From CAYVWB01 sp964455395 (GTDB taxonomy: Bacteria > Desulfobacterota > Desulfovibrionia > Desulfovibrionales > Desulfovibrionaceae), in assembly GCA_964455395.1 (NCBI GenBank), contig CAYVWB010000012.1, forward strand, positions 15,257-79,256: a stretch of DNA of 64,000 bases, in the 5' to 3' direction. Made by a program: the position numbers and the translations under genes. Positions 27,670-36,225 of this stretch are shown here, one piece after another; positions within the stretch are counted from its first letter, which is position 1, and every line of letters starts with the position of its first letter. Under the pieces are notes generated by a model. The model did not search any database. It had not been told where the DNA came from and worked only from the letters and a program-made list of their open reading frames with translations.

Positions 27670-27953
27670 ACCGCGATGTGGTGCGCCAAGGTGCAGGGCG
27701 ACCCGGCTCGGGCGACCTGATCGCGCCGGGCCCACGCAGCGATGTCTACCAGAATCCTCCATGCATTGAAAGCATTTCCCGGCAGACTGACCCGATCGGG
27801 AGAAGGGGTGATTGCGTTGTCCCCCCGATGTGCTACTGCACTGTGAACAGCGCATGCGTCCTCCCCAGCGCTTCACGTGCGCATGCGACGACCCTTTGGC
27901 CCGGATCCCGGCTGCGGCGCGATCCGGGAGCGCCAGGTCAGGAGATTCCACAC

Positions 27954-29747
27954 GTGCCGGAACACAACCCGCCCCCGCACGACCCGCACGCCTCCGACGA
28001 CTCCGCCGGGACGGAGTTCTCCAGCGCGAACCCTGCGTCCATGGACGACCCGCAGCGGCGCGCAGCCCGACTCGCCGCCGCTCTGGAAGCGCGAACCCGC
28101 GAGGTGGCGGACCTTCAGCGCGCCGCCGAGGCCAAGAACCGCTTCCTCGCCGGGTTGAGCCACGAGATCCGCACGCCGCTCAGCGCCATCGTCAGCGCGG
28201 CGGCTCTCGCGCAGGCGGAGCCCGGGGACGCTGCGGAAACAGCCCGTCGTTTGCGCATCATCCGCCAAGCCGGGGACGCCCTGCTGGACCTGGTGGACCA
28301 GGTGCTCGACTTCTCCCGCATGGAGATCCAGAATCCCCCGCTGCGACGCGACCCGTTCGATCTCCACGCCCTGCTCGCCGGCGTCGCCGAACTCATGGAC
28401 GCCCACGCCCGCCGCAAGGGTTTGCTGCTCACGCTGAAACGTCATCCGGCCGTCCCGCAATGGGTGCTTGGCGACGGCGTGCGGCTGCGGCAAGTCCTCT
28501 TCAACATGATCGGCAACGCCATCAAGTTCACCCCGCGGGGCGAGATTACCCTCCAGGCGGAACCCGCGCCCCCCTCGACGCGATACATGGGCGCCGCCGG
28601 GCTCGTGGGCGTCCGGTTTGCCGTCTGCGATACGGGAGTGGGCGTCCCGCCGGCGCAACAAGCGCTTATTTTCAAGGATTTCAAGCAGATTTCTTCACAG
28701 GACAACACCTTCGCTGGCGGCGTGGGGCTGGGCCTCGCCATCGCAAGTCGGCTGGTGGAGGCCATGGGCGGTCGCATCCTCGTGGCCAGCGAGGTGGGCC
28801 GCGGCAGCGTCTTTTCCTTCACCCTGACGCTTCCCAGGACACGGAAGCCGCCAGCAGGCGCCGCAACCCCGGAGGCCCCCGCGCCGTTTGTCGAGCAGCG
28901 CGACGCCCTCGTCCTGGTGGTGGACGACAACCCCCTGAATCTGGAACTTGCCGCCAAGGCGTTGCAGCTGATGGGACTCCAGGCCTTGCGCGCCAGCACC
29001 GTGGAGGAAGCCTTGACCTTGCTGCGCGAACACGACGTGCGCGTGGTCATCGCGGATATTCAGATGCCCGGGGAAGACGGCCTGGACCTGTTGCGCCAGA
29101 TCCGCAACGGCGAAAGCGCCGCGTCGCCGCATACCCCGGTGGTGGCGCTCACTGCGCACGCCATGCCCGGGGACAAGGAGCAGTTCCTGCAAGCCGGCTT
29201 TGATCGGTATCTCCCCAAACCGCTGGACTTGCGCGCCTTGCGTGAGGTGGTCTCGGCTTTCCTTGACGTGGCGACGTCGCCGGACTCCGAGACCGAGGCG
29301 CCCCCGGAGGATGTCGCCGCCGCTTCGACCTTCATGGAAAGCGCCGTCCCCCGTGAGGCTTCGGCGTCGTCGTTCACCCCCCCGGACGAAGCCGACCCCA
29401 GGCCTGCGGAAGCGGTTCGGGAAGCGTTGGAGAAGTTGGGCGGCCGCGCGGCGTTGCTGCGGCATCTGGAACGCGCCTACGCCGCCCATGTCCGCGCCGC
29501 GCTGGACGACATGGCGCAGGCCCTGCAACGTGACGACCGCGAGGCGCTGCGCCGGCAGGCCCACGCGTTCAAGGGGTCCGCCGCCACGGTGGGAGACGTC
29601 AATGGCGCGGCCCATGCGCAGGCCCTGGAGCAGGCCGCCGCCCACGCGCCCACGGAGACAGTCGAGACGCTCTTGCGCTCGTTGGAGCAGGAGGTGCGGC
29701 GCGTCGCTGCGAGCTTGATGCGTTTTTCCGGCGAACCCAAGTCGTAA
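27954..29747 (+). CDS. hybrid sensor kinase: HisKA-HATPase-receiver-Hpt
   Basis: A 597-residue soluble protein with a GTG start; GGAG lies 9 bp upstream. Order: short N-terminus with a coiled segment (30-60), HisKA with H70 in LSHEIRTPLSA, ATPase domain (about 165-300; DTGVGV, GVGLGLAI), receiver (about 320-440) with phospho-acceptor D368 in IADIQMPG, and Hpt (about 490-590) with H537 in AHAFKGSA. It holds a full phosphorelay except the final receiver. No sensor domain is present, so the signal must come from a partner. A CheY-like gene follows 142 bp later. Confidence 0.92.
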   Translation: MPEHNPPPHDPHASDDSAGTEFSSANPASMDDPQRRAARLAAALEARTREVADLQRAAEAKNRFLAGLSHEIRTPLSAIVSAAALAQAEPGDAAETARRLRIIRQAGDALLDLVDQVLDFSRMEIQNPPLRRDPFDLHALLAGVAELMDAHARRKGLLLTLKRHPAVPQWVLGDGVRLRQVLFNMIGNAIKFTPRGEITLQAEPAPPSTRYMGAAGLVGVRFAVCDTGVGVPPAQQALIFKDFKQISSQDNTFAGGVGLGLAIASRLVEAMGGRILVASEVGRGSVFSFTLTLPRTRKPPAGAATPEAPAPFVEQRDALVLVVDDNPLNLELAAKALQLMGLQALRASTVEEALTLLREHDVRVVIADIQMPGEDGLDLLRQIRNGESAASPHTPVVALTAHAMPGDKEQFLQAGFDRYLPKPLDLRALREVVSAFLDVATSPDSETEAPPEDVAAASTFMESAVPREASASSFTPPDEADPRPAEAVREALEKLGGRAALLRHLERAYAAHVRAALDDMAQALQRDDREALRRQAHAFKGSAATVGDVNGAAHAQALEQAAAHAPTETVETLLRSLEQEVRRVAASLMRFSGEPKS

Positions 29748-29889
29748 GGCATGGACAACGCGCCGTGCAATGTGGTTAAAGAGGACGGTTGACGATTGCG
29801 CGTCGGCGCGTCCCTCGGGGCGGCGTCGGCGGGAACAGGCTGAGGAACGCTCCTGAACCCCCATCAGGAAAGCATGAGGGGAATCCGCC

Positions 29890-30273
29890 ATGGGTTGTGC
29901 CAATGTCCTGATCGTGGATGACGCGCCTGTCATCCGCATGATGCTTCGCAGCGTCCTGGAGGAAGCCGGTTATTGCGTGCAGGAAGCCGCCGACGGCGAG
30001 GAAGCCCTGCAGCTTGCCGAACGACGCCAGTTCGACGCCTGCGTGGTGGACGTGTTTCTGCCCAAGATCGGGGGTTTGACACTCATCGAGGCGTTGACCA
30101 AGCGCTTCGGTGGGGAACGCGTGGTGGCCATCTCCGGCGGCGAGACTTATGACGCCACGGCCATCCTCGAACTCGTGCAGCCGTTGCGCGTCGCCAAGGC
30201 GTTGCCGAAACCCATCGACGCCGACGTCCTGCTCGCCACGCTGGCGGACATTCCGCAACGTCCAGCCATGTGA
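29890..30273 (+). CDS. single-domain response regulator (CheY-like)
   Basis: A 127-residue receiver with the acidic pair in LIVDDAP, the phospho-acceptor Asp in VVDVFLPK, a serine in AISGGE and the conserved lysine in LPKPI. It has no output domain and so acts by binding a partner. It follows the hybrid kinase on the same strand and is the natural end point for that kinase's Hpt domain, although the 142-bp gap leaves separate transcription possible. Confidence 0.9.
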   Translation: MGCANVLIVDDAPVIRMMLRSVLEEAGYCVQEAADGEEALQLAERRQFDACVVDVFLPKIGGLTLIEALTKRFGGERVVAISGGETYDATAILELVQPLRVAKALPKPIDADVLLATLADIPQRPAM

Positions 30274-30418
30274 CGACTTCCGCGGCGCCTCGCCCACACG
30301 CGGTCGCTGGCTTGCTCCGGAGCGGGCGGCCTTGGGACGCGAGCAGGGCAGTGGGGTGACGTCGATTCCTGAGGCGGCGACAGCGGGACAGGTGTGACGC
30401 GCAGATGCATCCACGCCG

Positions 30419-31213
30419 TTACGGCGTGAGCCGCTCCGTCGGGGTGGGTTGATTCGTCCCCAGCGGCTGCATGCGGTCCGCCAGGTACCGCAGCTCCAGC
30501 GCGCCGAGTTGGATGCATCCGGTGGTCTCCGGCGTCAAGGGCGCGGTGCGCAGGTGGGGAGAGGCGCTTGCGCCGAGCCACGGCGAGGAAGCCAGCCGCG
30601 CGTTCGAAGGGAGCAGGAACATGCCCCACAGCGCCGCCAGAAGGACCACCGCCGTCAGCCCGCGTGCCGCCATGCGGATGGGGCCCGTCTTCGCCGCCAG
30701 GGGGTGCAGGTGCGCCAAGGTCATGAACCGCACCGCCCACAGCCCAGCTGCGGCGTAGGCCGCCACGTCCCAGCCGGACCCCGGCAGTGCGCCCGCCAGG
30801 GGGGCGAGCACGGCGGCGAGGGGACAGGCCGCCGCCAAGTGGGAAAGCGCGTCCACGTGTCGGGTCAGCCGCGTCACGCCGCCGGCCAAGCCGCTGAACA
30901 CCACGCTGCCCAAGGCCAGCGCCGTGAGCCCCAGGGGCGCGGCGAGGGTCCACAAGGCAAGTATTTCTGGGAGACGACCCGGAGTCGTCCCCTCGGCGGC
31001 GGCTGCGACAGTTGCAAAAACTCCAGCCACGAAGCCGTAACATCCGCTGCGTAGGTATGCTCGTTTGGGGCGCGCCTCGCGTGGAAGACGCTGGAGAAAG
31101 GATGTGGGCCGCAACAATGCGCCGACTGCTTCGCGCAACAACGATTTCAACGGGATCACCCTCTGCAGCGGCGGGGTTGACGTATTCGAGGATATCGGGG
31201 AAGTGGGGCGCAT
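30419..31213 (-). CDS. multi-pass membrane protein (possibly Yip1-like)
   Basis: A 264-residue protein with about five hydrophobic segments between residues 60 and 220. The segment FLQRLPREARPKRAYL before the first helix resembles the entry of Yip1-domain proteins, but the match is weak. The C-terminal 50 residues are likely soluble. AGGAG lies 5 bp before the ATG at 31213, and a good sigma70-type promoter lies just upstream. No function is known to me. Confidence 0.6.
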   Translation of the reverse strand: MRPTSPISSNTSTPPLQRVIPLKSLLREAVGALLRPTSFLQRLPREARPKRAYLRSGCYGFVAGVFATVAAAAEGTTPGRLPEILALWTLAAPLGLTALALGSVVFSGLAGGVTRLTRHVDALSHLAAACPLAAVLAPLAGALPGSGWDVAAYAAAGLWAVRFMTLAHLHPLAAKTGPIRMAARGLTAVVLLAALWGMFLLPSNARLASSPWLGASASPHLRTAPLTPETTGCIQLGALELRYLADRMQPLGTNQPTPTERLTP

Positions 31214-31237
31214 GGCGGCTCCTGGTGTATGGGGGCC

Positions 31238-31266
31238 CGTATACGGCTGAAGTTGAAGAGAGTCAA
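31238..31266 (-). promoter_or_regulatory. sigma70-type promoter of the membrane-protein gene
   Basis: On the minus strand: TTGACT, 17 bp, TATACG, with ideal spacing. The -10 box ends 24 bp before the ATG at 31213, so the leader is short and holds little beyond the AGGAG ribosome site. Confidence 0.6.
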
Positions 31267-31369
31267 TACGGGTTGATTGGAGTGAAGCTGCGCGACTCGG
31301 CCCGGCCTGTGCGTCCATGCTCGCACACAGCTCAAGGCGCGGTCGCAGCAGGATGACAAGGACGACGTC

Positions 31370-32572
31370 ATGAAGAAAGTCGCGACGGAGGATCTGCGTC
31401 CCGGCATGTACGTGGTGGACGCAGGTCTGTCCTGGGTGGATTATCCTCTGTTATATCAAGGGGAAGGGGTCGTGGCCGATCAGGCTGCGGTGGACGCCAT
31501 CCTGGAGGAGGGCTACCGCGAAGCGTTCATCGACCCCTCCCGCAGCGCCTACGAGGGCCTGGAGGACGAACTCCCCGTCAACGCCGAGGTCTTCGCCGCG
31601 GCGGCGCAGGGTGGGCTGACTGCGCCCAAAGCGGCGAGCTATCAGCAAGAGCTCGTGGAGTCCAAGCGCATCTATTCGGAATCGCTGAAGTTCATCCGCA
31701 CCTTCATGGAGGGCGCCCGACTGGGTGCGCTGTTGGATTATACCCGCGCCGAAGGCGTTGTGGAGTCCATGCTGGATTCCATCATGCGTAACGAAGACGC
31801 CATGCTCAGCATGATCAAGCTGCGCAATTTCGACGAGTATACCTATACGCATAGTCTCAATACTGCTGTCATCGCGCTGGCTTTCGGGCGGCGTCTGGGC
31901 ATGCCGCGCGAGAGTCTGCTGGCATTGGGTCTCTCGGCCATGCACCATGATGTGGGCAAGGCGCGTATCCCATCTAAGATTCTCAACAAGCCGGGCAAGC
32001 TCAGCGACGAGGAATTCGCCGTGATGAAGAGCCACCCCGTCTTCGGTTGCGAACTGCTCACCAATGGCCACACCGTGCCGGAGCCCGTACTGCGCGGCGT
32101 GCTGGAGCATCACGAAAAGCACAACGGCTCGGGGTACCCGCACAGTGTGGCGGGCCCGGGCATCAGCTCCTTTGCGCGGGTCATCGCCGTGGCGGACGTC
32201 TACGACGCGCTCACCAGCGACCGCGTCTACCGGCGCGGCATGTTGCCCCACAAGGCGCTGTCCATCATCTACTCCATGCGCGGGGAGGACTTCGCGCCCG
32301 GCTATGCGGAGCAGTTCATCAAGTCGCTGGGCATCTACCCCGTGGGCAGCTTCGTGCGGCTCACCTCGCGGGACTACGGCTTCGTGGCGGCGAACAATCC
32401 GGAAAAGCCCCTCTCTCCGGTGGTGCGCGTCGTCTTCGACGGCATGATGCGGCCTCGTCCCCCGCGGGATGTGGACCTGGCCGATGCGGAGGCGCAAGGC
32501 CGTGCGCTGCAGGTCTCCGAATGTCTGGACGCGCGCGATTACAAGGTCGACGCCGCCGTGCACCTCGCTTGA
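31370..32572 (+). CDS. DUF3391 and HD-GYP domain protein, probable cyclic-di-GMP phosphodiesterase
   Basis: A 400-residue protein. The N-terminal DUF3391 domain (about 1-130) opens with EDLRPGMYVVD. The HD-GYP domain has HHDVGKARIP (residues 192 on) and HHEKHNGSGYP (about 247-257), so all metal ligands appear present. It should degrade cyclic di-GMP. AAGGA lies 9 bp before the ATG. It faces away from the membrane-protein gene and stands alone. Confidence 0.92.
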   Translation: MKKVATEDLRPGMYVVDAGLSWVDYPLLYQGEGVVADQAAVDAILEEGYREAFIDPSRSAYEGLEDELPVNAEVFAAAAQGGLTAPKAASYQQELVESKRIYSESLKFIRTFMEGARLGALLDYTRAEGVVESMLDSIMRNEDAMLSMIKLRNFDEYTYTHSLNTAVIALAFGRRLGMPRESLLALGLSAMHHDVGKARIPSKILNKPGKLSDEEFAVMKSHPVFGCELLTNGHTVPEPVLRGVLEHHEKHNGSGYPHSVAGPGISSFARVIAVADVYDALTSDRVYRRGMLPHKALSIIYSMRGEDFAPGYAEQFIKSLGIYPVGSFVRLTSRDYGFVAANNPEKPLSPVVRVVFDGMMRPRPPRDVDLADAEAQGRALQVSECLDARDYKVDAAVHLA

Positions 32573-32749
32573 CCGCCCTTGTCCGGGCGACGTGCAGGCG
32601 GTCGTACGGCGCTGACTGCGGAGGACGTCGCAAAGTGTTCGGAAAGGGTGCAGTGGAGGGGGGACGCGCCGCGATCCCGGCGAAAACCGCGTCTCGCGAC
32701 CATGGCCCCCAAGGGAGTTGTGGGAGCCATGAGAGCCATGACGCGCATG

Positions 32750-33262
32750 CTAGTCGTAGCCGCTCATCTTGCCGGTGACCATGTCGATGGTGACCACGAT
32801 CATGGCTGTGCGCGCCAAGGCGGGTTGGGGATATGTGAAGTCCCGCTCGGAGAAGCGCGCCATCAGCAAGTCCAGCCCCCGGGCGACAGTGGCCTCGTCC
32901 TCATGAACCGCCGCCTTGCCGAAGCCGATGACGCTCTGGTACCGCATGGAGAAATCGCAGGCGGCGTTGGGGTCGGAGGGTTCGGAGAGACGGACGTCAT
33001 CCTCCACCTCGAAACAGACCTTGGGGTTCTCGCGCAGGAGGGCGATTTTCCGTCCTGTCCTCCCGGAGTGCATGTACAACGCGCCTCCCTCGTACGCGAA
33101 GGTGAGGGGCATGACATACGGTATGTTCGCCTGGGCGAGCCCCAGGCGCAACGTGGAAACGCGATGCAGCAGGGCTTCTACCTGGTCGAGGCTGGTCATG
33201 GCTTGATTCGTACGGCGCATGGGCCATTCGGGCCAGTCCGGATGCGTGGTTCCCAGCAGCAT
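32750..33262 (-). CDS. pyridoxamine 5'-phosphate oxidase-family flavoprotein (NimA-like)
   Basis: A 170-residue split-barrel protein. The pattern RLGLAQANIPYVMPLTFAYE, then the YMHSGRTGRKIALLR segment and a later CFEVEDD, is typical of the small FMN-binding PNPOx/NimA group, whose members reduce flavins, nitro compounds or unknown substrates. The start is uncertain: 33262 has GGGGGA upstream, while the Met at 33220 (MRRTNQAM) matches the usual N-terminus of the family. It is divergent from the transferase pair. Confidence 0.82.
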   Translation of the reverse strand: MLLGTTHPDWPEWPMRRTNQAMTSLDQVEALLHRVSTLRLGLAQANIPYVMPLTFAYEGGALYMHSGRTGRKIALLRENPKVCFEVEDDVRLSEPSDPNAACDFSMRYQSVIGFGKAAVHEDEATVARGLDLLMARFSERDFTYPQPALARTAMIVVTIDMVTGKMSGYD

Positions 33263-33295
33263 GGCGAATCCCCCGCGATGCGTTAGAGGTGTTTT

Positions 33296-34141
33296 ATGCG
33301 TGCTTCAGTCGGAGCCCCCCCGGCTTCTCCCATGGACGCAGCGGAAACGCAACGACCCTGCATCTCGGTGGTCGTGCCCGTGCTCCATGAGGCGGACTCT
33401 ATCAACGACCTCCTGGCGCATGTCAAGGCGCGTGTCGGCGCGTGGGGGGAAGGCGTCGTGGAGATCCTCGTGGCGGACCCCGTCGGTGATACGCTCGCTG
33501 CCATCGAAAGCGCGCACACAAACGTCCGCACCCTCTCGACGCCCCGGGGACGCGCTGCGCAGATGAACGCAGGCGCAGCGGCCGCCCGCGGTCGTATTCT
33601 CATGTTCCTGCACGCGGATACACGCTTGCCGAACGACATCTTCAACATCGTCTGGACGACTCTTGAGCCAGCCCTCGAGGTCTTTGCGAAAGGGCGCCGG
33701 AGCACCGGACGTCCCCAGCCGCCGGCGGCCTGCGCCTGCGCACTGGCCTTCGCCGGGGCCGGCCCCGGCATGCGCGCCGCCGCATGGGGCGCCAACTGGC
33801 GCAACCGGCTGACGCGCACCCCCTATGGCGACCAGGTTCACAGCGTCTGCGCGGAAGCGTTCCACGCCGTGGGCGGCTATCCTGAACAGCCACTCATGGA
33901 AGACGTCGAATTCATGCGTCGGCTGCGCCGCGCCGGGTACGGGGTGCGTGTTGCGCCACAGGCCGCCCTCACCTCCACCCGGCGCTACCGCGAGCAGGGC
34001 CCGCTATTCGCCATGGTTCGCAACAATGTGCTGCGCCTGCTCTACGGCCTGGGCGTGTCGGCCCATCGACTCGCGCCGTACTACAGTACGAGTGGGGTGC
34101 GCGAACTGACGCGGCGAATCTTGAGGATGGCTGACGAATGA
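33296..34141 (+). CDS. TIGR04283-type glycosyltransferase (rSAM/selenodomain-associated transferase 2)
   Basis: A 281-residue GT-2-fold protein. It has the opening ISVVVPVLHEADSIN, the RAAQMNAGAAAARG stretch and the HADTRLP motif that carries the metal-binding Asp residues. The usual D-G-G-S/T segment after the second strand reads ADPVGDT here, which is a departure. Residues 125-150 have an Ala/Pro-rich insertion. It overlaps the next gene by ATGA, and together they form the known two-transferase pair. The substrate is unknown. Confidence 0.85.
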   Translation: MRASVGAPPASPMDAAETQRPCISVVVPVLHEADSINDLLAHVKARVGAWGEGVVEILVADPVGDTLAAIESAHTNVRTLSTPRGRAAQMNAGAAAARGRILMFLHADTRLPNDIFNIVWTTLEPALEVFAKGRRSTGRPQPPAACACALAFAGAGPGMRAAAWGANWRNRLTRTPYGDQVHSVCAEAFHAVGGYPEQPLMEDVEFMRRLRRAGYGVRVAPQAALTSTRRYREQGPLFAMVRNNVLRLLYGLGVSAHRLAPYYSTSGVRELTRRILRMADE

Positions 34142-35037
34142 GCAATACCGCATGTATTGTCATGTTCGCTCGCGCTCCTGCGTTGGGACAGGTGAAGACC
34201 CGGCTCGCACGGGACTTTGCGACGGCCTTGTCCCCGGCCCAGGCGCAAGCCCTCGCCCTGGCGTTCCACAAGGCCTTCGGGTTGGATATGGTTGAGCAAT
34301 TCCGGATGCTTGTCCATGCGTCGCCCACAGTTGAACTCACGATCCATTGTACACCGCCCACGGGGGTCGAGTCGATTGCTGCGTGGCTGGGCGCAGATCT
34401 TCGAATCCGACCGCAGGCGTCACCGCAATCCCATGAGGAAGCAGACGGCATGGGCGACCTGGGGGCCCGAATGGCCTTTGCAATTGAGCAGGTGTTCATG
34501 GAAGAACAGGGCGTCGAGCGCGTCGTGCTTTTGGGCTCGGACATCCCGGAAGTGCAGGCTCCCATGGTGGCGGACGCTCTTGCGCAGCTCGCCGACGGCA
34601 GCGCCGACATGGCGCTGGGGCCCGCCGAAGACGGCGGCTTCTATTGCGTGGGCTTCGACCGTTGCGTGGTGACGCAGTCTGCGTTGCGCGCCGTGTTCCG
34701 TGACGTGGCCTGGGGAGAGCCCACGGTCTTCGCGCAGACCATGGCGAGGGCGGAAACGCTGGGGTTGCGGGTCACGCAGCCGCCGCGTCTCCACGACATG
34801 GACCGGGCGGCTGACCTGCTGGGTCTGCTGGAGCGCTGGCCCGAGGACGACGGCCCGGAGACCCCCGCAGCAGGTGAACACGCGGCGGGGCCCTCCCGCA
34901 CGCTGGCGCTCGCGCGGGCGAGCCGCTCCCTTCTGGCCAGAGCGGCGCGTCCCGGCGCCCTTGACGAGTCGGCCTGTGATGCGCACAGTCTCTCGGGTAT
35001 GCCGTCCCGGAGAGAAACAGCGAAGAGAAACGAGTGA
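34138..35037 (+). CDS. TIGR04282-type transferase (DUF2064, rSAM/selenodomain-associated transferase 1)
   Basis: A 299-residue nucleotidyltransferase-like protein. IVMFARAPALGQVKTRLA and LLGSDIPEV with GPAEDGGFYCVG are the family motifs. It resembles the cofactor-guanylyltransferase fold and is normally encoded with the TIGR04283 partner, as here (ATGA overlap). The last 60 residues are an Ala/Arg-rich tail without family similarity. No radical SAM or selenodomain gene of the usual set is adjacent. Confidence 0.85.
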   Translation: MSNTACIVMFARAPALGQVKTRLARDFATALSPAQAQALALAFHKAFGLDMVEQFRMLVHASPTVELTIHCTPPTGVESIAAWLGADLRIRPQASPQSHEEADGMGDLGARMAFAIEQVFMEEQGVERVVLLGSDIPEVQAPMVADALAQLADGSADMALGPAEDGGFYCVGFDRCVVTQSALRAVFRDVAWGEPTVFAQTMARAETLGLRVTQPPRLHDMDRAADLLGLLERWPEDDGPETPAAGEHAAGPSRTLALARASRSLLARAARPGALDESACDAHSLSGMPSRRETAKRNE

Positions 35038-35133
35038 CCCCACACGGTCGCGCCGTGTCGTTCTTCATCGGAGCAATGAATCGGCTCGACAACAGGGCAG
35101 CAGCGCAGCCGTGAAGCATAGTCAGGAGAGAGT

Positions 35134-35634
35134 ATGGATACGCAAGTTTTCAAGGAAGCTCTGGGCGATGTCGCCCGTCTCATGCAATTCGAGAGTTGGT
35201 TGCGTTTTTACTTTGTGACGGAGGAGGGCGACAAGCTCTATGTTCGCATTCCGGAGGAAGCGCTCATCAAAATACAGGAAGCCTATCCGGAGTACATGGG
35301 ACTTGTAGAGACCATGAACAACAGTTTCATTGACTACGAAAGCTCCATGGCGACGCTCTGCAAATTCGTCATTGACACTTTGGATGGCCCAAAACACCCT
35401 ACGGGTACTATCGGTTCGGTATTTGACTCATTGGAGTTTCAGGCGGAGATGCAGCTTTTCAACGTCTTCACCTCCAGTCATGAAGAACAGCTCGACGAGT
35501 CATTCATGGATTTCGAGACGTGGATGACTATCTACAACGAGTGGCGGGAATACGACAAGGTGAAAGAGTACTTCGAAAGCATCCGTCAACGGCCCATCGC
35601 CGCCATGCAGTGCTCTTCCCAGACGCTTCAATAA
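35134..35634 (+). CDS. hypothetical protein, acidic, soluble
   Basis: A 166-residue protein I do not recognise, rich in Glu, Asp, Phe and Tyr and mostly helical in appearance, with no signal peptide or membrane segment. AGGAG lies 6 bp before the ATG, so it is likely expressed. The codon choice is visibly less G+C-biased than in neighbouring genes (many TTT, GTT and AAA codons), which may mark a different origin. Its neighbours give no hint of a role. Confidence 0.7.
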   Translation: MDTQVFKEALGDVARLMQFESWLRFYFVTEEGDKLYVRIPEEALIKIQEAYPEYMGLVETMNNSFIDYESSMATLCKFVIDTLDGPKHPTGTIGSVFDSLEFQAEMQLFNVFTSSHEEQLDESFMDFETWMTIYNEWREYDKVKEYFESIRQRPIAAMQCSSQTLQ

Positions 35635-35673
35635 CGTCGCCGGGGCGCCTTCATGGCGTCCCCAGGCCTCATC

Positions 35674-35702
35674 TTGACAAGCACGCAGGCTCCCCGTACA
35701 TC
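35674..35702 (+). promoter_or_regulatory. possible promoter of the exported protein at 35765
   Basis: TTGACA is a perfect -35 box and is followed at 17 bp by TACATC, a weak -10. Initiation would fall near 35709. If it is used, the left arm of the stem described at 35688-35758 would be absent from the RNA. Confidence 0.4.
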
Positions 35703-35758
35703 CACCGTATGCTCATGCGTCCACAGGGCGCGACAATCCTTGTCCATGTCGGGGAGCC
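35688..35758 (+). promoter_or_regulatory. long inverted repeat that covers the Shine-Dalgarno of the next gene
   Basis: GGCTCCCCG (35688-35696) plus ACAT (35698-35701) can pair with ATGT (35746-35749) plus CGGGGAGCC (35750-35758): 13 base pairs with one bulged T and a 44-nt loop. The right arm contains GGGGAG, the ribosome site of the ATG at 35765. In a transcript that reads through from upstream the stem would hide this site. As DNA it could also be a spaced operator. Confidence 0.5.
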
Positions 35759-35764
35759 TTGCTT

Positions 35765-36097
35765 ATGACCACGCACCGTCGTCCATTTTCCGCTGTCCTC
35801 GCGAGCGTTCGCTCCGCCGGGGCGCATCCTGTATGCTCCATGCTGCTTGCGTTCGTCCTGCTCGGGGGCGCGTCGTGTCTCACCACGTCCTGTTATGTGG
35901 ACGCCGGCCCGCACGGCTTGGACGCCGGCATCGGCTACGTGCGTCCGGCCAAGCCGGGCCCCAATTTCGTCTGGGTGAAGACCCCCGAAGGCGGCTACTG
36001 GAAATACACGGGGCCGCCGCAACCGGGCAAGGTGTGGGTGCCGGGGCATCGCCGTCCGGATGGGACATGGTCCCCGGGGTACTGGCGGGACGTCTAG
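35765..36097 (+). CDS. small exported protein with Trp-Pro-Gly-rich C-terminus
   Basis: A 110-residue protein with a hydrophobic export segment (about residues 20-40). The hydrophobic segment ends in GASCLTTSC, so it may be a lipoprotein, although the lipobox is not classical. The mature part is rich in Gly, Pro, Trp and Tyr, with KVWVPGHRRPDGTWSPGYW, a pattern like the YXWGXW-type repeats of small periplasmic proteins. GGGGAG lies 8 bp before the ATG. The function is unknown. Confidence 0.65.
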   Translation: MTTHRRPFSAVLASVRSAGAHPVCSMLLAFVLLGGASCLTTSCYVDAGPHGLDAGIGYVRPAKPGPNFVWVKTPEGGYWKYTGPPQPGKVWVPGHRRPDGTWSPGYWRDV

Positions 36098-36225
36098 CGT
36101 CTTGTGTGGGATGAGCCGCGTTTCGTGAATCGCGAGCGCGAACAGGAAGGGCCTGTGAAGGGGCGTCGCAAGCGCGGCGAATGGGGCGCAGAGCGCCGCC
36201 GGTTTCGTCGAGGGGGCGGCTGCAG

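Noticed and set aside
30413..30427. Hairpin ACGCC-GTTAC-GGCGT at the end of the membrane-protein gene
   Set aside because: Only five pairs, no T-run, and it includes the stop codon; too weak to call a terminator.
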